Notes under the pieces: generated by a model
Database searches by the model: none
What the model was told of the DNA's origin: nothing
What the model saw: the letters and a program-made list of their open reading frames with translations, nothing else
Shown here: piece after piece, positions 27,088 to 36,888 of the stretch
How the letters are laid out: each line of letters begins with the position of its first letter
How positions within the stretch are numbered: the first letter of the stretch is position 1
DNA from: Pedobacter mucosus
Lineage (GTDB): Bacteria; Bacteroidota; Bacteroidia; Sphingobacteriales; Sphingobacteriaceae
Direction of reading: 5' to 3'
Length of the DNA: 64,000 bases
Assembly: GCF_022200785.1 (NCBI RefSeq)
Contig: NZ_CP087585.1
Location: 3,720,001 to 3,784,000, forward strand
Program-made: the position numbers and the translations under genes

Positions 27088-28272
27088 ATGACTAGCGATC
27101 GCCATTCAAAATTAATACTGCCAATTATTGTTATGGCGCAATTTCTTTGCACCTCATTATGGTTTGCAGGCAATGCTGTTTTGCCAGATATTACGAAAAA
27201 TTTTCCCCTAGTATTAAACCTGTTAGCCAACCTAACCAGCATGGTTCAATTTGGCTTTATCAGCGGGACGCTAGTTTTTGCCATACTATCAATAGCAGAT
27301 CGGTTCTCACCATCTAAAATTTTCTTTTTATGTGCAGTTGCGGCGGCTATTTTTAATCTTGGCATTTGTTTAGAAAATAGTAATGTTAATTTACTGCTGC
27401 TATTTCGCTTTCTTACAGGCTTTATGTTAGCTGGCATTTATCCGGTTGGGATGAAAATAGCTTCTGATTATTTTAAAGATGGATTAGGTAAATCATTAGG
27501 ATTTTTGGTTGGCGCATTGGTTTTAGGCACTGCATTTCCGCACCTATTAAAAACCCTAACTACTAATTTTCCTTGGAAATATGTAATCTATTCAACCTCT
27601 GGATTATCATTAATAGGCGGCTTACTGATGTTAATTTTAGTACCAAACGGGCCTCTCAGAAAGGTTGGACAAAAACTAAAAAGCGGTTCATTTTTAAGTG
27701 GTTTCAAAAGCCCATCATTTAGATCAGTTACATTTGGTTACTTCGGCCACATGTGGGAGCTATATACATTTTGGGCATTTCTACCCATCATACTCTTAGC
27801 GCACAATAAAATACATCCTAACGCAGAAATAAACACTTCATTAATTACATTCCTAATCATCGCCTCTGGAGGCTTATCATGCATGATTGGAGGCTTACTC
27901 TCCGAAAAATTTGGAGCAAAGAAAATCGCAACAATCGCATTATTTTCGTCGGGATTATGTTGCCTGCTTTCCCCAATTTTTCTTTTTACTGGTTCAGTTT
28001 ATACCTTATTAATCTTTTTATTTATCTGGGGTTTATTTATCACCGCCGATTCTCCTTTACTTTCCTCATTAGTGGCAAAGCATGCTCCTGAAACTTCAAG
28101 AGGAACTTCACTAACCATAGTAAATAGTATTGGTTTCGCCATTACAATCATCAGTATTCAGGTGATCAATATTTTATCAAAAGAAATGAATTCGCATTAC
28201 CTTTATACAGTATTAGCCATCGGACCAATATTGGGAGTATGGGCCTTGCAGAAAAAATCATCCATTAATTAA
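27088..28272 (+). CDS. MFS transporter
   Basis: 394-aa major facilitator with about 12 hydrophobic segments. The N-terminal half (MAQFLCTSLWFAGNAVLPD; RFLTGFMLAGIYPVGMKIA) matches nitrate/cyanate-type and sugar-phosphate-type MFS permeases. A loop with charged residues divides the halves (~190-210). Substrate cannot be assigned. The next gene (sulfurtransferase) starts 18 bp downstream, so they are likely co-transcribed, which may hint at a sulfur-related substrate. Confidence 0.88.
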   Translation: MTSDRHSKLILPIIVMAQFLCTSLWFAGNAVLPDITKNFPLVLNLLANLTSMVQFGFISGTLVFAILSIADRFSPSKIFFLCAVAAAIFNLGICLENSNVNLLLLFRFLTGFMLAGIYPVGMKIASDYFKDGLGKSLGFLVGALVLGTAFPHLLKTLTTNFPWKYVIYSTSGLSLIGGLLMLILVPNGPLRKVGQKLKSGSFLSGFKSPSFRSVTFGYFGHMWELYTFWAFLPIILLAHNKIHPNAEINTSLITFLIIASGGLSCMIGGLLSEKFGAKKIATIALFSSGLCCLLSPIFLFTGSVYTLLIFLFIWGLFITADSPLLSSLVAKHAPETSRGTSLTIVNSIGFAITIISIQVINILSKEMNSHYLYTVLAIGPILGVWALQKKSSIN

Positions 28273-28290
28273 TCGAGAAATAATTTACTG

Positions 28291-29133
28291 ATGAACATAA
28301 AACAATCACCAATCATCAATCCAGAAGATTTAATTATACTAAATCAAACTGAAGAAATCGTACTTATTGATGCAAGCGCAGGTTCGAAAACAAAATATGA
28401 AACCATCCATCTAGAAGGAGCGCTTTATATCGACTTAGATTCTGATTTGGCGGATATTAAAGATTTCGCCATTGGCGGAAGGCATCCACTGCCTACATTT
28501 GAGCAATTTGCATCTGTTTTACGTCGCTTTGGAATTGCTAAAAATAGTTATGTTATTGTGTACGATGATAAAAATGCTGGAAATGCCGCTGCTAGATTTT
28601 GGTGGATGTTGAGAGCAATCGGACATGAAAAAGTTCAGGTAATAAACGGAGGTTTCGACGCGGCAATTACGGCAGGTTTTCCAACGAGTGCAAAAATTGA
28701 AACTTCAAAAACCGTTGAACCTTATGAAATTTTAGCTTGGAATTTACCATTAGCAAATATCACTGAAGTTGAAAAAGTAGCAAAAACAGATGATCACATT
28801 GTGATTGATGTTCGTGATGCGAAACGTTTTGCTGGCCTAACAGAGCCAATTGATACAATTGCGGGGCACATTCCTGGCGCTATTAACATTCCATTTACAG
28901 AAAATTTAGATGCAAATGGACTTTTCTTATCACCAGCATTATTAAAAGAAAAATATACAGATGCATTGGCAAATGTGAAATCAGAAAATGTAATTGTTCA
29001 CTGCGGTTCGGGGGTAACTGCTTGTCATACACTTTTGGCTATGGATTATGCCGGCTTAGAGATTCCAAAGCTTTATGTTGGGTCGTGGAGCGAATGGAGC
29101 AGAAATAATAAAGAGATGGTTTTAAATAAATAG
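28291..29133 (+). CDS. thiosulfate/3-mercaptopyruvate sulfurtransferase
   Basis: 280-aa protein with two rhodanese domains. The N-terminal one (~1-130; GGRHPLP, YDDKNAGNAARFWWML) is inactive-type, and the C-terminal one carries the catalytic Cys238 in HCGSGVTAC. The CGSGVTA loop is the type found in 3-mercaptopyruvate sulfurtransferases/SseA-like proteins. It transfers sulfane sulfur to an acceptor such as cyanide or a thiol. Encoded just behind an MFS transporter. Confidence 0.92.
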   Translation: MNIKQSPIINPEDLIILNQTEEIVLIDASAGSKTKYETIHLEGALYIDLDSDLADIKDFAIGGRHPLPTFEQFASVLRRFGIAKNSYVIVYDDKNAGNAAARFWWMLRAIGHEKVQVINGGFDAAITAGFPTSAKIETSKTVEPYEILAWNLPLANITEVEKVAKTDDHIVIDVRDAKRFAGLTEPIDTIAGHIPGAINIPFTENLDANGLFLSPALLKEKYTDALANVKSENVIVHCGSGVTACHTLLAMDYAGLEIPKLYVGSWSEWSRNNKEMVLNK

Positions 29134-29276
29134 GCCATCAATTTGCGAAGTCTCTAACCCGAAAAGCGTAGCAAAATTTCGAAAGTTTTTGTTAATAACT
29201 TAAGGAGTTATCATTATTCACATCCGAGTAGAACATATAAGTCACTTTCGCACAGCAAATACTTTTTATAAAAACA

Positions 29277-29307
29277 TTTTAATTCTAATTATTTATCCCT
29301 ACATTTG
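29277..29307 (+). promoter_or_regulatory. promoter of the yceD-rpmF-plsX-fabH cluster
   Basis: TACATTTG at 29300-29307 is a full match to the -7 box. TTTT at 29277-29280 occupies the -33 position with 19-bp spacing. The start codon lies 21 bp after the -7 box. Confidence 0.6.
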
Positions 29308-29328
29308 CAGGCTAAAATTTTACAGTAA

Positions 29329-29859
29329 TTGAACCCACTAAAGCAATATTCGGTACCCTTTACAGGATTAAAATTAGGAACTCATCAGTTTGAATATCAA
29401 TTAGATGACACTTTTTTTAATGCTTTTGAGTATTCTTTAATAAAAAGTGGAAATTTGAAAGTTGAGCTGGATCTTGAAAAACAGGAGACAATGATGCTTT
29501 TAAAATTTAAAATTGTTGGAGAAGTAAATTTAGATTGCGATACCTGTTTAGCAGAGTTTCCATTACCAATTAATTTGTACGAAAGGCAAATTGTAAAGTT
29601 CGCTGAAGCTGAAATGGAAAGTGATGATGATGAAATTATTTCCTTAGGTAGAAAAGAAACTGAGATTGATATATCAGGACCTTTATATGAAATGATTAAT
29701 GTTGCAGTTCCTTATATCAAAAATTGTGAGCAGGCTGGAAAAGAGTGCGACCAGGAAATGATTGATCGATTGAGAAAGTTATCAATTGATCAGCAGCACG
29801 AAGAAAATGAACAAAATAGCGACCCACGTTGGGAAGCACTTAATAAGTTAAAAAAATAA
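29329..29859 (+). CDS. DUF177/YceD-like protein upstream of rpmF
   Basis: 176-aa member of the YceD/DUF177 family, encoded before rpmF in most bacteria; the E. coli homolog is implicated in 23S rRNA/large-subunit assembly. Seen here: LDCDTCLAEF and a second pair of cysteines (NCEQAGKEC), suggestive of metal binding. The only start matching the conserved N-terminus (NPLKQYSVPFTGLK) is a TTG at 29329. First gene of the ribosome/fatty-acid cluster; rpmF follows after 13 bp. Confidence 0.88.
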   Translation: MNPLKQYSVPFTGLKLGTHQFEYQLDDTFFNAFEYSLIKSGNLKVELDLEKQETMMLLKFKIVGEVNLDCDTCLAEFPLPINLYERQIVKFAEAEMESDDDEIISLGRKETEIDISGPLYEMINVAVPYIKNCEQAGKECDQEMIDRLRKLSIDQQHEENEQNSDPRWEALNKLKK

Positions 29860-29872
29860 TTATAATACACCA

Positions 29873-30064
29873 ATGGCACATCCAAAACGGAAAATCTCGA
29901 AACAGAGAAAAAATAAAAGAAGAACTCACTATAAAGCTGTGACTCCTTCTTTCGCAACATGCTCGGCAACAGGTGCTATCCACGTACCTCACCGTGCTTA
30001 CAACGTTGATGGTAACCTATACTATAACGGTAAATTGGTTATCGAAAATACTCAAATCGGGTAA
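29873..30064 (+). CDS. rpmF: 50S ribosomal protein bL32
   Basis: 63-aa ribosomal protein L32 with the conserved start MAHPKRKISKQRKNKRR and THYKAVTP. The usual zinc-binding cysteines are mostly absent, with a single Cys in FATCSATGA followed by HVPHRAY, typical of Bacteroidota L32. In the conserved yceD-rpmF-plsX-fabH order. Confidence 0.96.
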   Translation: MAHPKRKISKQRKNKRRTHYKAVTPSFATCSATGAIHVPHRAYNVDGNLYYNGKLVIENTQIG

Positions 30065-30163
30065 TTTTCTTAAAAAATTGTTTGTGTTTTCAGCGGCTTT
30101 AATTATACCTTAGTCGATTGAAATCAGGATTACACCTGAGCAAACACAAACAGATTTTTTTCT

Positions 30164-31102
30164 ATGAAAATAGGCCTCGACATAATGGGCGGAGACTATG
30201 CTCCCAAAGCAATTGTTTTGGGAGCAATAGCAGCTCATCCATCGCTAAACGCTGGTGAACATCTTGTTCTTATCGGCGATACCGAACAGATTAAACCAAT
30301 TCTATTAGAAGAGGGTTTCAATCCAGATCATTTTGAATACGTTCATACTGATGAAGTAATTGGTATGGGCGAACATCCCACTAAAGCAATTGTTCAAAAA
30401 CCAAATTCTAGTATTTCCGTAGGCTTTAAACTTTTAAAGGAAGGAAAGCTCGATTCATTTGCGAGCGCCGGGAACTCAGGCGCAATGCTTGTTGGAGCTG
30501 TTTTTAGTGTAAAAACTATTCCAGGCATTATTCGCCCCTGCTTATGTACAATTCTTCCAAAAATTAAAGGCGGCACAGGCTTACTTCTTGATGTTGGTGC
30601 AAATGCCGACTGTAAACCTGATATTCTGCTTCAATTTGGCGTTTTAGGTAGCTTATACGCAGAAAATTTATTGCAAATAAATAACCCAAAAGTTGCGTTA
30701 ATAAATATTGGCGAAGAGGACGAAAAAGGAAATATGCTTAGTATGGCCACTTTTCCTTTGATGAAAGATACCGACTTATTTAATTTTGTTGGTAACGTAG
30801 AAGGAAGAGATTTATTTAATGAAAAGGCAGATGTTATTGTTTGTGATGGTTTTACTGGAAATGTAATGCTTAAATTAGCTGAATCATTTTATGTACTTAC
30901 CATAAAAAAAGGATTGAAAGATGATTTTTTTGATCGTTTTAATTATGAGCAATATGGCGGTAGTCCGGTTTTAGGTGTTAATGCTCCTGTAATTATTGGA
31001 CATGGAATTTCTAGTCCTAGGGCAGTAAAAAACATGGTGATGCAATCCAGAGAAATGATCACTACTGGGTTGATAGAAAAAATTAGAGTAGCATTTAAAT
31101 AA
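30164..31102 (+). CDS. plsX: phosphate acyltransferase PlsX
   Basis: 312-aa PlsX converts acyl-ACP to acyl-phosphate, the first step of phospholipid synthesis by PlsX/PlsY. Signatures: KIGLDIMGGDYAPKA at the N-terminus, EHPTKA, SAGNSGAML, LLDVGAN, INIGEEDEKG, and VCDGFTGNVMLK. Length is normal. Lies between rpmF and fabH. Confidence 0.97.
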   Translation: MKIGLDIMGGDYAPKAIVLGAIAAHPSLNAGEHLVLIGDTEQIKPILLEEGFNPDHFEYVHTDEVIGMGEHPTKAIVQKPNSSISVGFKLLKEGKLDSFASAGNSGAMLVGAVFSVKTIPGIIRPCLCTILPKIKGGTGLLLDVGANADCKPDILLQFGVLGSLYAENLLQINNPKVALINIGEEDEKGNMLSMATFPLMKDTDLFNFVGNVEGRDLFNEKADVIVCDGFTGNVMLKLAESFYVLTIKKGLKDDFFDRFNYEQYGGSPVLGVNAPVIIGHGISSPRAVKNMVMQSREMITTGLIEKIRVAFK

Positions 31103-31121
31103 ATTATCAAATTAATTTAAA

Positions 31122-32120
31122 ATGAGTAAAATTCACGCTGCAATTACTGCAGTAAATGGTTACGTTCCCGATTATGTGCTTACAAACGCAGAATTAGAAA
31201 CCATGGTTGATACTTCTGATGATTGGATTACCAGTAGAACCGGCATAAAAGAACGTAGAATTTTAAAGGGTGAAGGTTTAGGAACATCAGATTTAGCTGT
31301 TCATGCAGTTAATGGCCTTTTAAAAAAACGAGGAATTGATGCAAAAGAAATTGAATTAATTATTTTCTGTACCACTACTCCAGATTTCACTTTTCCTGCA
31401 ACGGCAAACGTTTTGGCTGATAAAATTGGCGCAACAAATGCTTGGGGTTATGATTTACAAGCGGCCTGTTCAGGTTTCATTTTCGGCCTATCTACAGGTG
31501 CAGCATTTATAGAATCAGGTAAGCATAAAAAAGTATTAGTTGTTGGTGGCGATAAAATGTCATCTATCATTAATTATGAAGATCGTACTACCTGTATTAT
31601 TTTTGGTGATGGTTGCGGATGTGCTTTGCTCGAACCTAATGAAGAAGGCTTAGGGATTTTAGATTCAATATTGAGAACTGATGGTTCTGGTCGTGATTAC
31701 TTAGGCATGAAAGGTGGAGGTTCCGTTCAACCAGCTACACACGAAAGTATTGATGCAAGATTACATTATGCACACCAAGCAGGACCTGTTGTTTTCAAAT
31801 TTGCCGTGACTAATATGGCAGATGTTGCCGCAGAAATAATGGAACGCAACAGTTTAACTTCTGATGATGTTGCATGGTTAGTTCCTCACCAAGCCAATAA
31901 ACGCATTATTGATGCTACCGCAAATAGAATGGGCGTTACTACTGATAAGGTTATGATTAACATTGAGCGTTACGGAAATACCACCAATGGAACCATTCCG
32001 CTTTGTTTATGGGAATGGGAAAGCAGGTTAAAAAAAGGTGATAATATTGTTCTGGCAGCTTTTGGTGGAGGTTTCACATGGGGTTCTATTTACTTAAAAT
32101 GGGCATACGATTCAAATTAA
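31122..32120 (+). CDS. fabH: 3-oxoacyl-ACP synthase III
   Basis: 332-aa KAS III initiating fatty-acid synthesis by condensing acyl-CoA with malonyl-ACP. Catalytic triad: Cys116 ([10 protein letters not shown]), His256 (VPHQANKRI), Asn286 ([10 protein letters not shown]). 19 bp after plsX, in the conserved plsX-fabH-accB-accC cluster; therefore the housekeeping copy, as opposed to the paralog at 21809-22855. Confidence 0.96.
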   Translation: MSKIHAAITAVNGYVPDYVLTNAELETMVDTSDDWITSRTGIKERRILKGEGLGTSDLAVHAVNGLLKKRGIDAKEIELIIFCTTTPDFTFPATANVLADKIGATNAWGYDLQAACSGFIFGLSTGAAFIESGKHKKVLVVGGDKMSSIINYEDRTTCIIFGDGCGCALLEPNEEGLGILDSILRTDGSGRDYLGMKGGGSVQPATHESIDARLHYAHQAGPVVFKFAVTNMADVAAEIMERNSLTSDDVAWLVPHQANKRIIDATANRMGVTTDKVMINIERYGNTTNGTIPLCLWEWESRLKKGDNIVLAAFGGGFTWGSIYLKWAYDSN

Positions 32121-32311
32121 ATTGGAAATAGATTAAGAAGGAAATAGAAAATAGATTAGAAAAGAGAAGGCGATCTAGTGAAAAATACAATTGTCTATTA
32201 TTAGTTACCTATTTCCTATTACCCATTTTCAATTCCATATAATAAATAATATAAAAAAGTATAACTTAGTTAATTCATTTAACACTATTTTTTACATAAC
32301 AAGCTTAAAAA

Positions 32312-32788
32312 ATGGATATCAAACAAATACAGGAACTGATTAAATTTGTTTCTCGTTCTGGTGTAAACGAAGTTGCTATAGAGCAAGAAAACTTTAAAAT
32401 CACCATTAAAACAAATCAGGCGCCAACAATTGTGCATTCAACAATGCAACAAGCACCGCTTTTACAAGCTGCAGCACCAGTTGCAACAGCTCCGACAGCA
32501 CCAATCGGCGATACGCCAGCTGTTCCAGCTGCTGAAGATACATCAAAATATATTACGGTAAAATCGCCGATGATTGGTACATTTTACCGTTCAGCAAGTC
32601 CAGACAAACCAATGTTCATTAACGTAGGTGATGAAATTGCAGTTGGTAAAGTAGTTTGTATCATTGAAGCAATGAAATTATTTAATGAAATTGAAAGTGA
32701 AATTTCAGGGCGTGTTGTTAAAATCTTAGTTGATAACGCTTCACCAGTGGAATATGATCAACCATTGTTTTTAGTAGAACCTATTTAA
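32312..32788 (+). CDS. accB: biotin carboxyl carrier protein of acetyl-CoA carboxylase
   Basis: 158-aa BCCP. The N-terminal domain (~1-35) is followed by an Ala/Pro-rich linker (~45-75) and the C-terminal biotinyl domain with the biotinylation motif EAMKL (Lys122). Partner of AccC, encoded 109 bp downstream. The unusually long accB-accC gap contains an inserted repeat element (32802-32865). Confidence 0.96.
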   Translation: MDIKQIQELIKFVSRSGVNEVAIEQENFKITIKTNQAPTIVHSTMQQAPLLQAAAPVATAPTAPIGDTPAVPAAEDTSKYITVKSPMIGTFYRSASPDKPMFINVGDEIAVGKVVCIIEAMKLFNEIESEISGRVVKILVDNASPVEYDQPLFLVEPI

Positions 32789-32801
32789 TTTAAAATATTG
32801 A

Positions 32802-32865
32802 CGTCACCCTGAACTCATTTCAGGGTCTTCTTTTAAATAGACGCTGAAATAAATTCAGCATGACG
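32802..32865. repeat. 64-bp palindromic repeat between accB and accC
   Basis: The two ends are imperfect inverted repeats: CGTCACCCTGAA at the left, TTCAGCATGACG at the right. Inside are two hairpins, CCCTGA/TCAGGG (32807-32825) and GCTGAA/TTCAGC (32843-32859). The right half recurs at 42839-42863. The layout is that of a small MITE-like element. Confidence 0.75.
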
Positions 32866-32897
32866 ACTTTTTAAGATAAGGACGATAAAGAAATATT

Positions 32898-34241
32898 ATG
32901 TTTAAAAAAATACTAATTGCCAACAGGGGAGAAATTGCTTTGCGAATAATCCGTACCTGTAAGGAAATGGGCATCAAAACGGTTGCTGTTTATTCTACCG
33001 CAGATCGCGAGAGTTTACATGTACGTTTTGCTGATGAGGCCGTTTGTATTGGTCCACCTCCAAGTAAAGATTCTTACCTAAATATTCCAAATATTATTTC
33101 TGCAGCAGAGTTAACAAACGCTGATGCTATCCATCCAGGATATGGTTTTTTATCAGAAAATGCTAAGTTTTCTAATATTTGCCGTGAATATAATATCAAA
33201 TTTATTGGCGCAACCCCAGAACAAATTAATGGTATGGGCGATAAAGCTTCGGCCAAAGAAACCATGAAAATTGCTGGCGTACCAACTATACCAGGTTCTG
33301 AAGGTTTGTTAACCAGCTTTAAAGAAGGTATTAAAATCGCCAATGAAATGGGCTATCCAATTATACTTAAAGCAACTGCCGGTGGTGGTGGTCGTGGTAT
33401 GCGGGTAGTTTGGAAAGATGAAGATTTTGAAAATGCATGGGACAGTGCCCGTCAGGAATCTGGAGCTGCATTTGGAAATGATGGGTTATATTTGGAAAAA
33501 TATATCGAGGATCCTCGTCACATTGAAATTCAAATTATTGGCGATCAATTTGGTAGAGCTTGTCATTTATCAGAACGCGATTGTTCTATTCAACGTCGCC
33601 ATCAAAAATTAGTAGAAGAATCTCCTTCTCCTTTTATGACGGATGAACTCCGCGTTAGAATGGGCGAAGCTGCCATTAAAGGTGCTATGGCTGTAAGTTA
33701 TGAAGGTGCAGGTACAATCGAATTTTTGGTTGATAAACATCGCAACTTTTACTTCATGGAAATGAATACGCGTATTCAGGTGGAGCATCCTGTTACAGAA
33801 GAGGTTATTAACTTTGATTTAATTAAGGAACAAATTAAAGTTGCCGCTGGGATCCCGATCTCAGGTAAGAATTATTTCCCAGATATGCATGCGATCGAAT
33901 GCCGTATAAATGCTGAAGATCCATTTAACAACTTCCGCCCATCACCAGGAAGAATTACTAATTTTCACTCTCCAGGCGGTCATGGTGTACGTGTTGATAC
34001 TCATGTTTATGCAGGATATTTAATTCCATCAAATTACGACTCGATGATTGCAAAACTTATCTGCGTTGCACAAACACGAGAAGAAGCAATTTGTACAATG
34101 GAACGAGCTTTAGGTGAATTTGTAATTGAAGGTGTTAAAACCACAATTCCTTTCCATTTACAGTTGATGAAAGATCCGAACTTTAGGGCCGGAAACTTCA
34201 CCACAAAATTTATGGAAACCTTCGAATTTTCGGAACAATAA
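32898..34241 (+). CDS. accC: biotin carboxylase subunit of acetyl-CoA carboxylase
   Basis: 447-aa biotin carboxylase. N-terminal pre-ATP-grasp ([20 protein letters not shown]), ATP-grasp glycine loop ([12 protein letters not shown]), [27 protein letters not shown] and a C-terminal biotin-carboxylase domain ([14 protein letters not shown]). It carboxylates biotin on AccB using bicarbonate and ATP. Last gene of the fatty-acid cluster; intrinsic terminator at 34261-34295. Confidence 0.97.
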   Translation: MFKKILIANRGEIALRIIRTCKEMGIKTVAVYSTADRESLHVRFADEAVCIGPPPSKDSYLNIPNIISAAELTNADAIHPGYGFLSENAKFSNICREYNIKFIGATPEQINGMGDKASAKETMKIAGVPTIPGSEGLLTSFKEGIKIANEMGYPIILKATAGGGGRGMRVVWKDEDFENAWDSARQESGAAFGNDGLYLEKYIEDPRHIEIQIIGDQFGRACHLSERDCSIQRRHQKLVEESPSPFMTDELRVRMGEAAIKGAMAVSYEGAGTIEFLVDKHRNFYFMEMNTRIQVEHPVTEEVINFDLIKEQIKVAAGIPISGKNYFPDMHAIECRINAEDPFNNFRPSPGRITNFHSPGGHGVRVDTHVYAGYLIPSNYDSMIAKLICVAQTREEAICTMERALGEFVIEGVKTTIPFHLQLMKDPNFRAGNFTTKFMETFEFSEQ

Positions 34242-34260
34242 CCAGTTATCATAAATTACA

Positions 34261-34295
34261 AAAGCCACAATCGCATATGCAATTGTGGCTTTTTG
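34261..34295 (+). terminator. intrinsic terminator after accC
   Basis: 10-bp stem AAAGCCACAA (34261-34270) with TTGTGGCTTT (34283-34292) and continuing T-run; lies in the convergent gap and may work in both directions. Confidence 0.8.
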
Positions 34296-34321
34296 CTTAT
34301 CAGCCTTAACGGTTTATTATC

Positions 34322-36331
34322 TTAAAACTTTTCTCTGACTTTGATACTATTATTAATCTTTTTATCTATTATTAATTCATTTGGTGTTAAACTTCTGAAA
34401 CCAGTTTTATCCATTTTTGTGGTAATAATTATTGCACCACTTTTAGCCTTTAAGCCATATACACTAATTGCAGATTGATCTTTAAGCACGGAAATGGATT
34501 CAATATTATTAGGATTGATTGTATTCATTAAAGTATTATCAGCTAACCTAACACCATCTAATACAATAACACCCTTAAAATTGTCGCCAAAGTTTGTAGC
34601 TCCTACTTTTCCTATTGAAACGTTAACTTGATCTAATCCACTTGATTTGATAATAACAGTGGCTTTTTTATCTATTGGCTTATCGTTTAATGAGAAGTTA
34701 ACATTGATGTTGTACTTAACCCTTACCGCTTTTCCTGCAATAAGCCCAGGATTCCATTTTGGAGATTCTTTTAAAACCCTAATTGCTTCTTCATCTGCAC
34801 CGCTTCCCAAACCACGAGTTATCTGTACATCAGTTAAGGTACCATCCTCTTCTACCACAAAACTCGCAAAAACCTTACCTTGTACGTTGTTTTCTTTAGC
34901 CGCCTCTGGATATTTTATGCTTTTTCCTAAATATTCATAGAATTCCCTAATCCCCCCAGGGAATTCAGGTTGCTTCTCAACACTCACAAAATCGAAAATC
35001 TTTTTGCCTTCACTACTTGTAATTACATTTTGTGATTTGTATCCGATAATAACAATTGGAGATAAATTTTTATAACCATTTACTGCGGCAATACCTTTAT
35101 TTTTTGATATTGAGTTTGAGCCCGAAAGCTGAAAAACAACCTTGATTGCATAGTTACCATCTTCACTCTTTTTAAAATTTTTGTAGGATAAAATGGCTTT
35201 CATCACCTCTTCGTCGCAACCTGAACCTAAACTAACATGATTAATAAGGTTATTTATTTTACCATTTTTTATGATGAATTTTATTTGAGTACTTCCTTGC
35301 AAATCCTGACCAAAAGCTTCTTCAGGATATTTTATAGAACGACCTAAAAATTGATAGAAATCTTTCCACACTCCTTCAGCTTTTACTTTTATTAAAGATT
35401 TAGATTTTAAAACGGTGACACTATCAACTGGTTTCAAAACGATTTCAGTAACCAAATCAAGCGGTTTATTTAGTGGTAATTCTTCAGAGAAGGTGATTAG
35501 ATTTTTATTTTTTCGTACTGTTGCAGAGGATAGAATAATAAAAATTGCAAATAAGGGAATGAAAACGCCATATTTTAAAACAGCTCTTTTCCTCGATCGT
35601 TCTCTATTAAGCATATATATTCTTTTTTTTATTAATGATTTATCAAAGAATCCATTTGTTAAAGTACTTGGCGAAATACCAAAAGATTGGCTTAAAATTA
35701 ATAATGCATAATCTGCTTTGTTACCTTGAAATTTAGCAGCATCCTCATCAGCAAGATACTCGTGAATATTTTTTATTGCTTTTTTATAAAAATAAATCAC
35801 TGGGTTTAACCAAGTAATTATCCCAACAATTTCGAAAAACAAGATATCTAACGTATGTAATTGCTTAATATGTGCATCTTCATGAACATTGATAATCTCC
35901 ATTTGGGGTAAACTATAGTCAATTACTTTCTTACTTAAAAAAGAAAAAGCTGTACCCGTGTTGGTCGTTTTAAGTAATCGCTTTACCATAAAAAGATTAA
36001 ATATCAACTTACCTAAAAAAAACAAGGCACCACCACAATAAATATAGACAACCCATGTACCTAAATTATTACCAGAGCTATTTTCGGTTACACTTGTGGC
36101 TTGCTGTAAAACAGTATCCCAACTTACGGTTGTATATACATGCTGAGCTGCTTTTTGCTCGGTTAGCCATTCTAAACGAATAAACGGAATTCCTAATGAT
36201 AAGGCACCAGCAGCGACCAAATAACCGCGATTGAGTGTAAAATATGTTTCTTTATCTAATAATAATTTATAGAAACCATAAAAAATGATTAAGTATAAAT
36301 TGACTTGTAAAAGGTAGTGCGCAAAGGTCAT
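34322..36331 (-). CDS. BlaR1/MecR1-like M56 metallopeptidase fused to TonB C-terminal and plug-like domains
   Basis: 669-aa membrane protein. Several N-terminal membrane segments flank an M56 peptidase core with HEDAH (His150, Glu151, His154) and the downstream EYLADEDAA acid (Glu191). A further segment lies at ~247-265. Two TonB C-terminal-like domains follow (~325-400, KYPEEAFGQDLQGS; ~455-550, KYPEAAKENNVQGK). Last is a TonB-receptor plug-like segment (~585-640: VIVLDGV, NIESISVLKDQSA, YGLKAKSGAIIITT). In BlaR1 the peptidase relays a periplasmic signal to a BlaI repressor, here encoded upstream with an ATGA overlap. The doubled TonB domains and the plug-like end are unusual. Confidence 0.9.
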   Translation of the reverse strand: MTFAHYLLQVNLYLIIFYGFYKLLLDKETYFTLNRGYLVAAGALSLGIPFIRLEWLTEQKAAQHVYTTVSWDTVLQQATSVTENSSGNNLGTWVVYIYCGGALFFLGKLIFNLFMVKRLLKTTNTGTAFSFLSKKVIDYSLPQMEIINVHEDAHIKQLHTLDILFFEIVGIITWLNPVIYFYKKAIKNIHEYLADEDAAKFQGNKADYALLILSQSFGISPSTLTNGFFDKSLIKKRIYMLNRERSRKRAVLKYGVFIPLFAIFIILSSATVRKNKNLITFSEELPLNKPLDLVTEIVLKPVDSVTVLKSKSLIKVKAEGVWKDFYQFLGRSIKYPEEAFGQDLQGSTQIKFIIKNGKINNLINHVSLGSGCDEEVMKAILSYKNFKKSEDGNYAIKVVFQLSGSNSISKNKGIAAVNGYKNLSPIVIIGYKSQNVITSSEGKKIFDFVSVEKQPEFPGGIREFYEYLGKSIKYPEAAKENNVQGKVFASFVVEEDGTLTDVQITRGLGSGADEEAIRVLKESPKWNPGLIAGKAVRVKYNINVNFSLNDKPIDKKATVIIKSSGLDQVNVSIGKVGATNFGDNFKGVIVLDGVRLADNTLMNTINPNNIESISVLKDQSAISVYGLKAKSGAIIITTKMDKTGFRSLTPNELIIDKKINNSIKVREKF

Positions 36332-36705
36332 TTCGGTCTATGTTTAATATCATTAATCATTTTTAATATTTCATCAACATCACTTAAATCAAGCTTTTCT
36401 TCCTTTACAAAAAAAGAAAACATACTCTCTACAGAATTTTCAAAATAATTTCCCAATAATTTTTCCGTTGCATGTCGCTTATATTCCTCCTTGCTAATAA
36501 TTGGGTGGTATTGATGCGCTTTACCAAACGCCTCATGACCAATAAAACCTTTGGTTTCTAAAATTCTAATAATTGTAGAAACGGTGTTATAAGCGGGCTT
36601 GGGTAAGGGCAATTCATCAATTACATCTTTAACAAATGCTTTTTCCAACTGCCACAATACTTGCATAATCTGCTCTTCAGCTTTAGTTAAATCTTTTATT
36701 TTCAT
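36328..36705 (-). CDS. BlaI/MecI/CopY-type transcriptional repressor
   Basis: 125-aa winged-helix repressor of the BlaI/MecI (Penicillinase_R) family. Features: LTKAEEQIMQVLWQLEKAFVKDVIDEL and the recognition helix AYNTVSTIIRILETKGFIGHEAFGKAHQYHP. The C-terminal helices dimerise. Its 3' end overlaps the start of the M56 peptidase by 4 bp, the expected repressor-sensor pairing, in which the peptidase leads to repressor cleavage. The operator was not identified. Confidence 0.94.
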   Translation of the reverse strand: MKIKDLTKAEEQIMQVLWQLEKAFVKDVIDELPLPKPAYNTVSTIIRILETKGFIGHEAFGKAHQYHPIISKEEYKRHATEKLLGNYFENSVESMFSFFVKEEKLDLSDVDEILKMINDIKHRPK

Positions 36706-36888
36706 AACTGTAATATTAAAATGTCGACAATATTATTGTCTAATTAAAGTTAAAACTAATTATTTAGTTTTACAATTATTTTTTGAATTATATTCTCGAA
36801 AACTCAATAAGAGAGAAATATTTTATTTGGGCTTTCGAAGTATTCTCAAAAGGAATATTCACGTATATTTACCAATGAATCGGAATTT

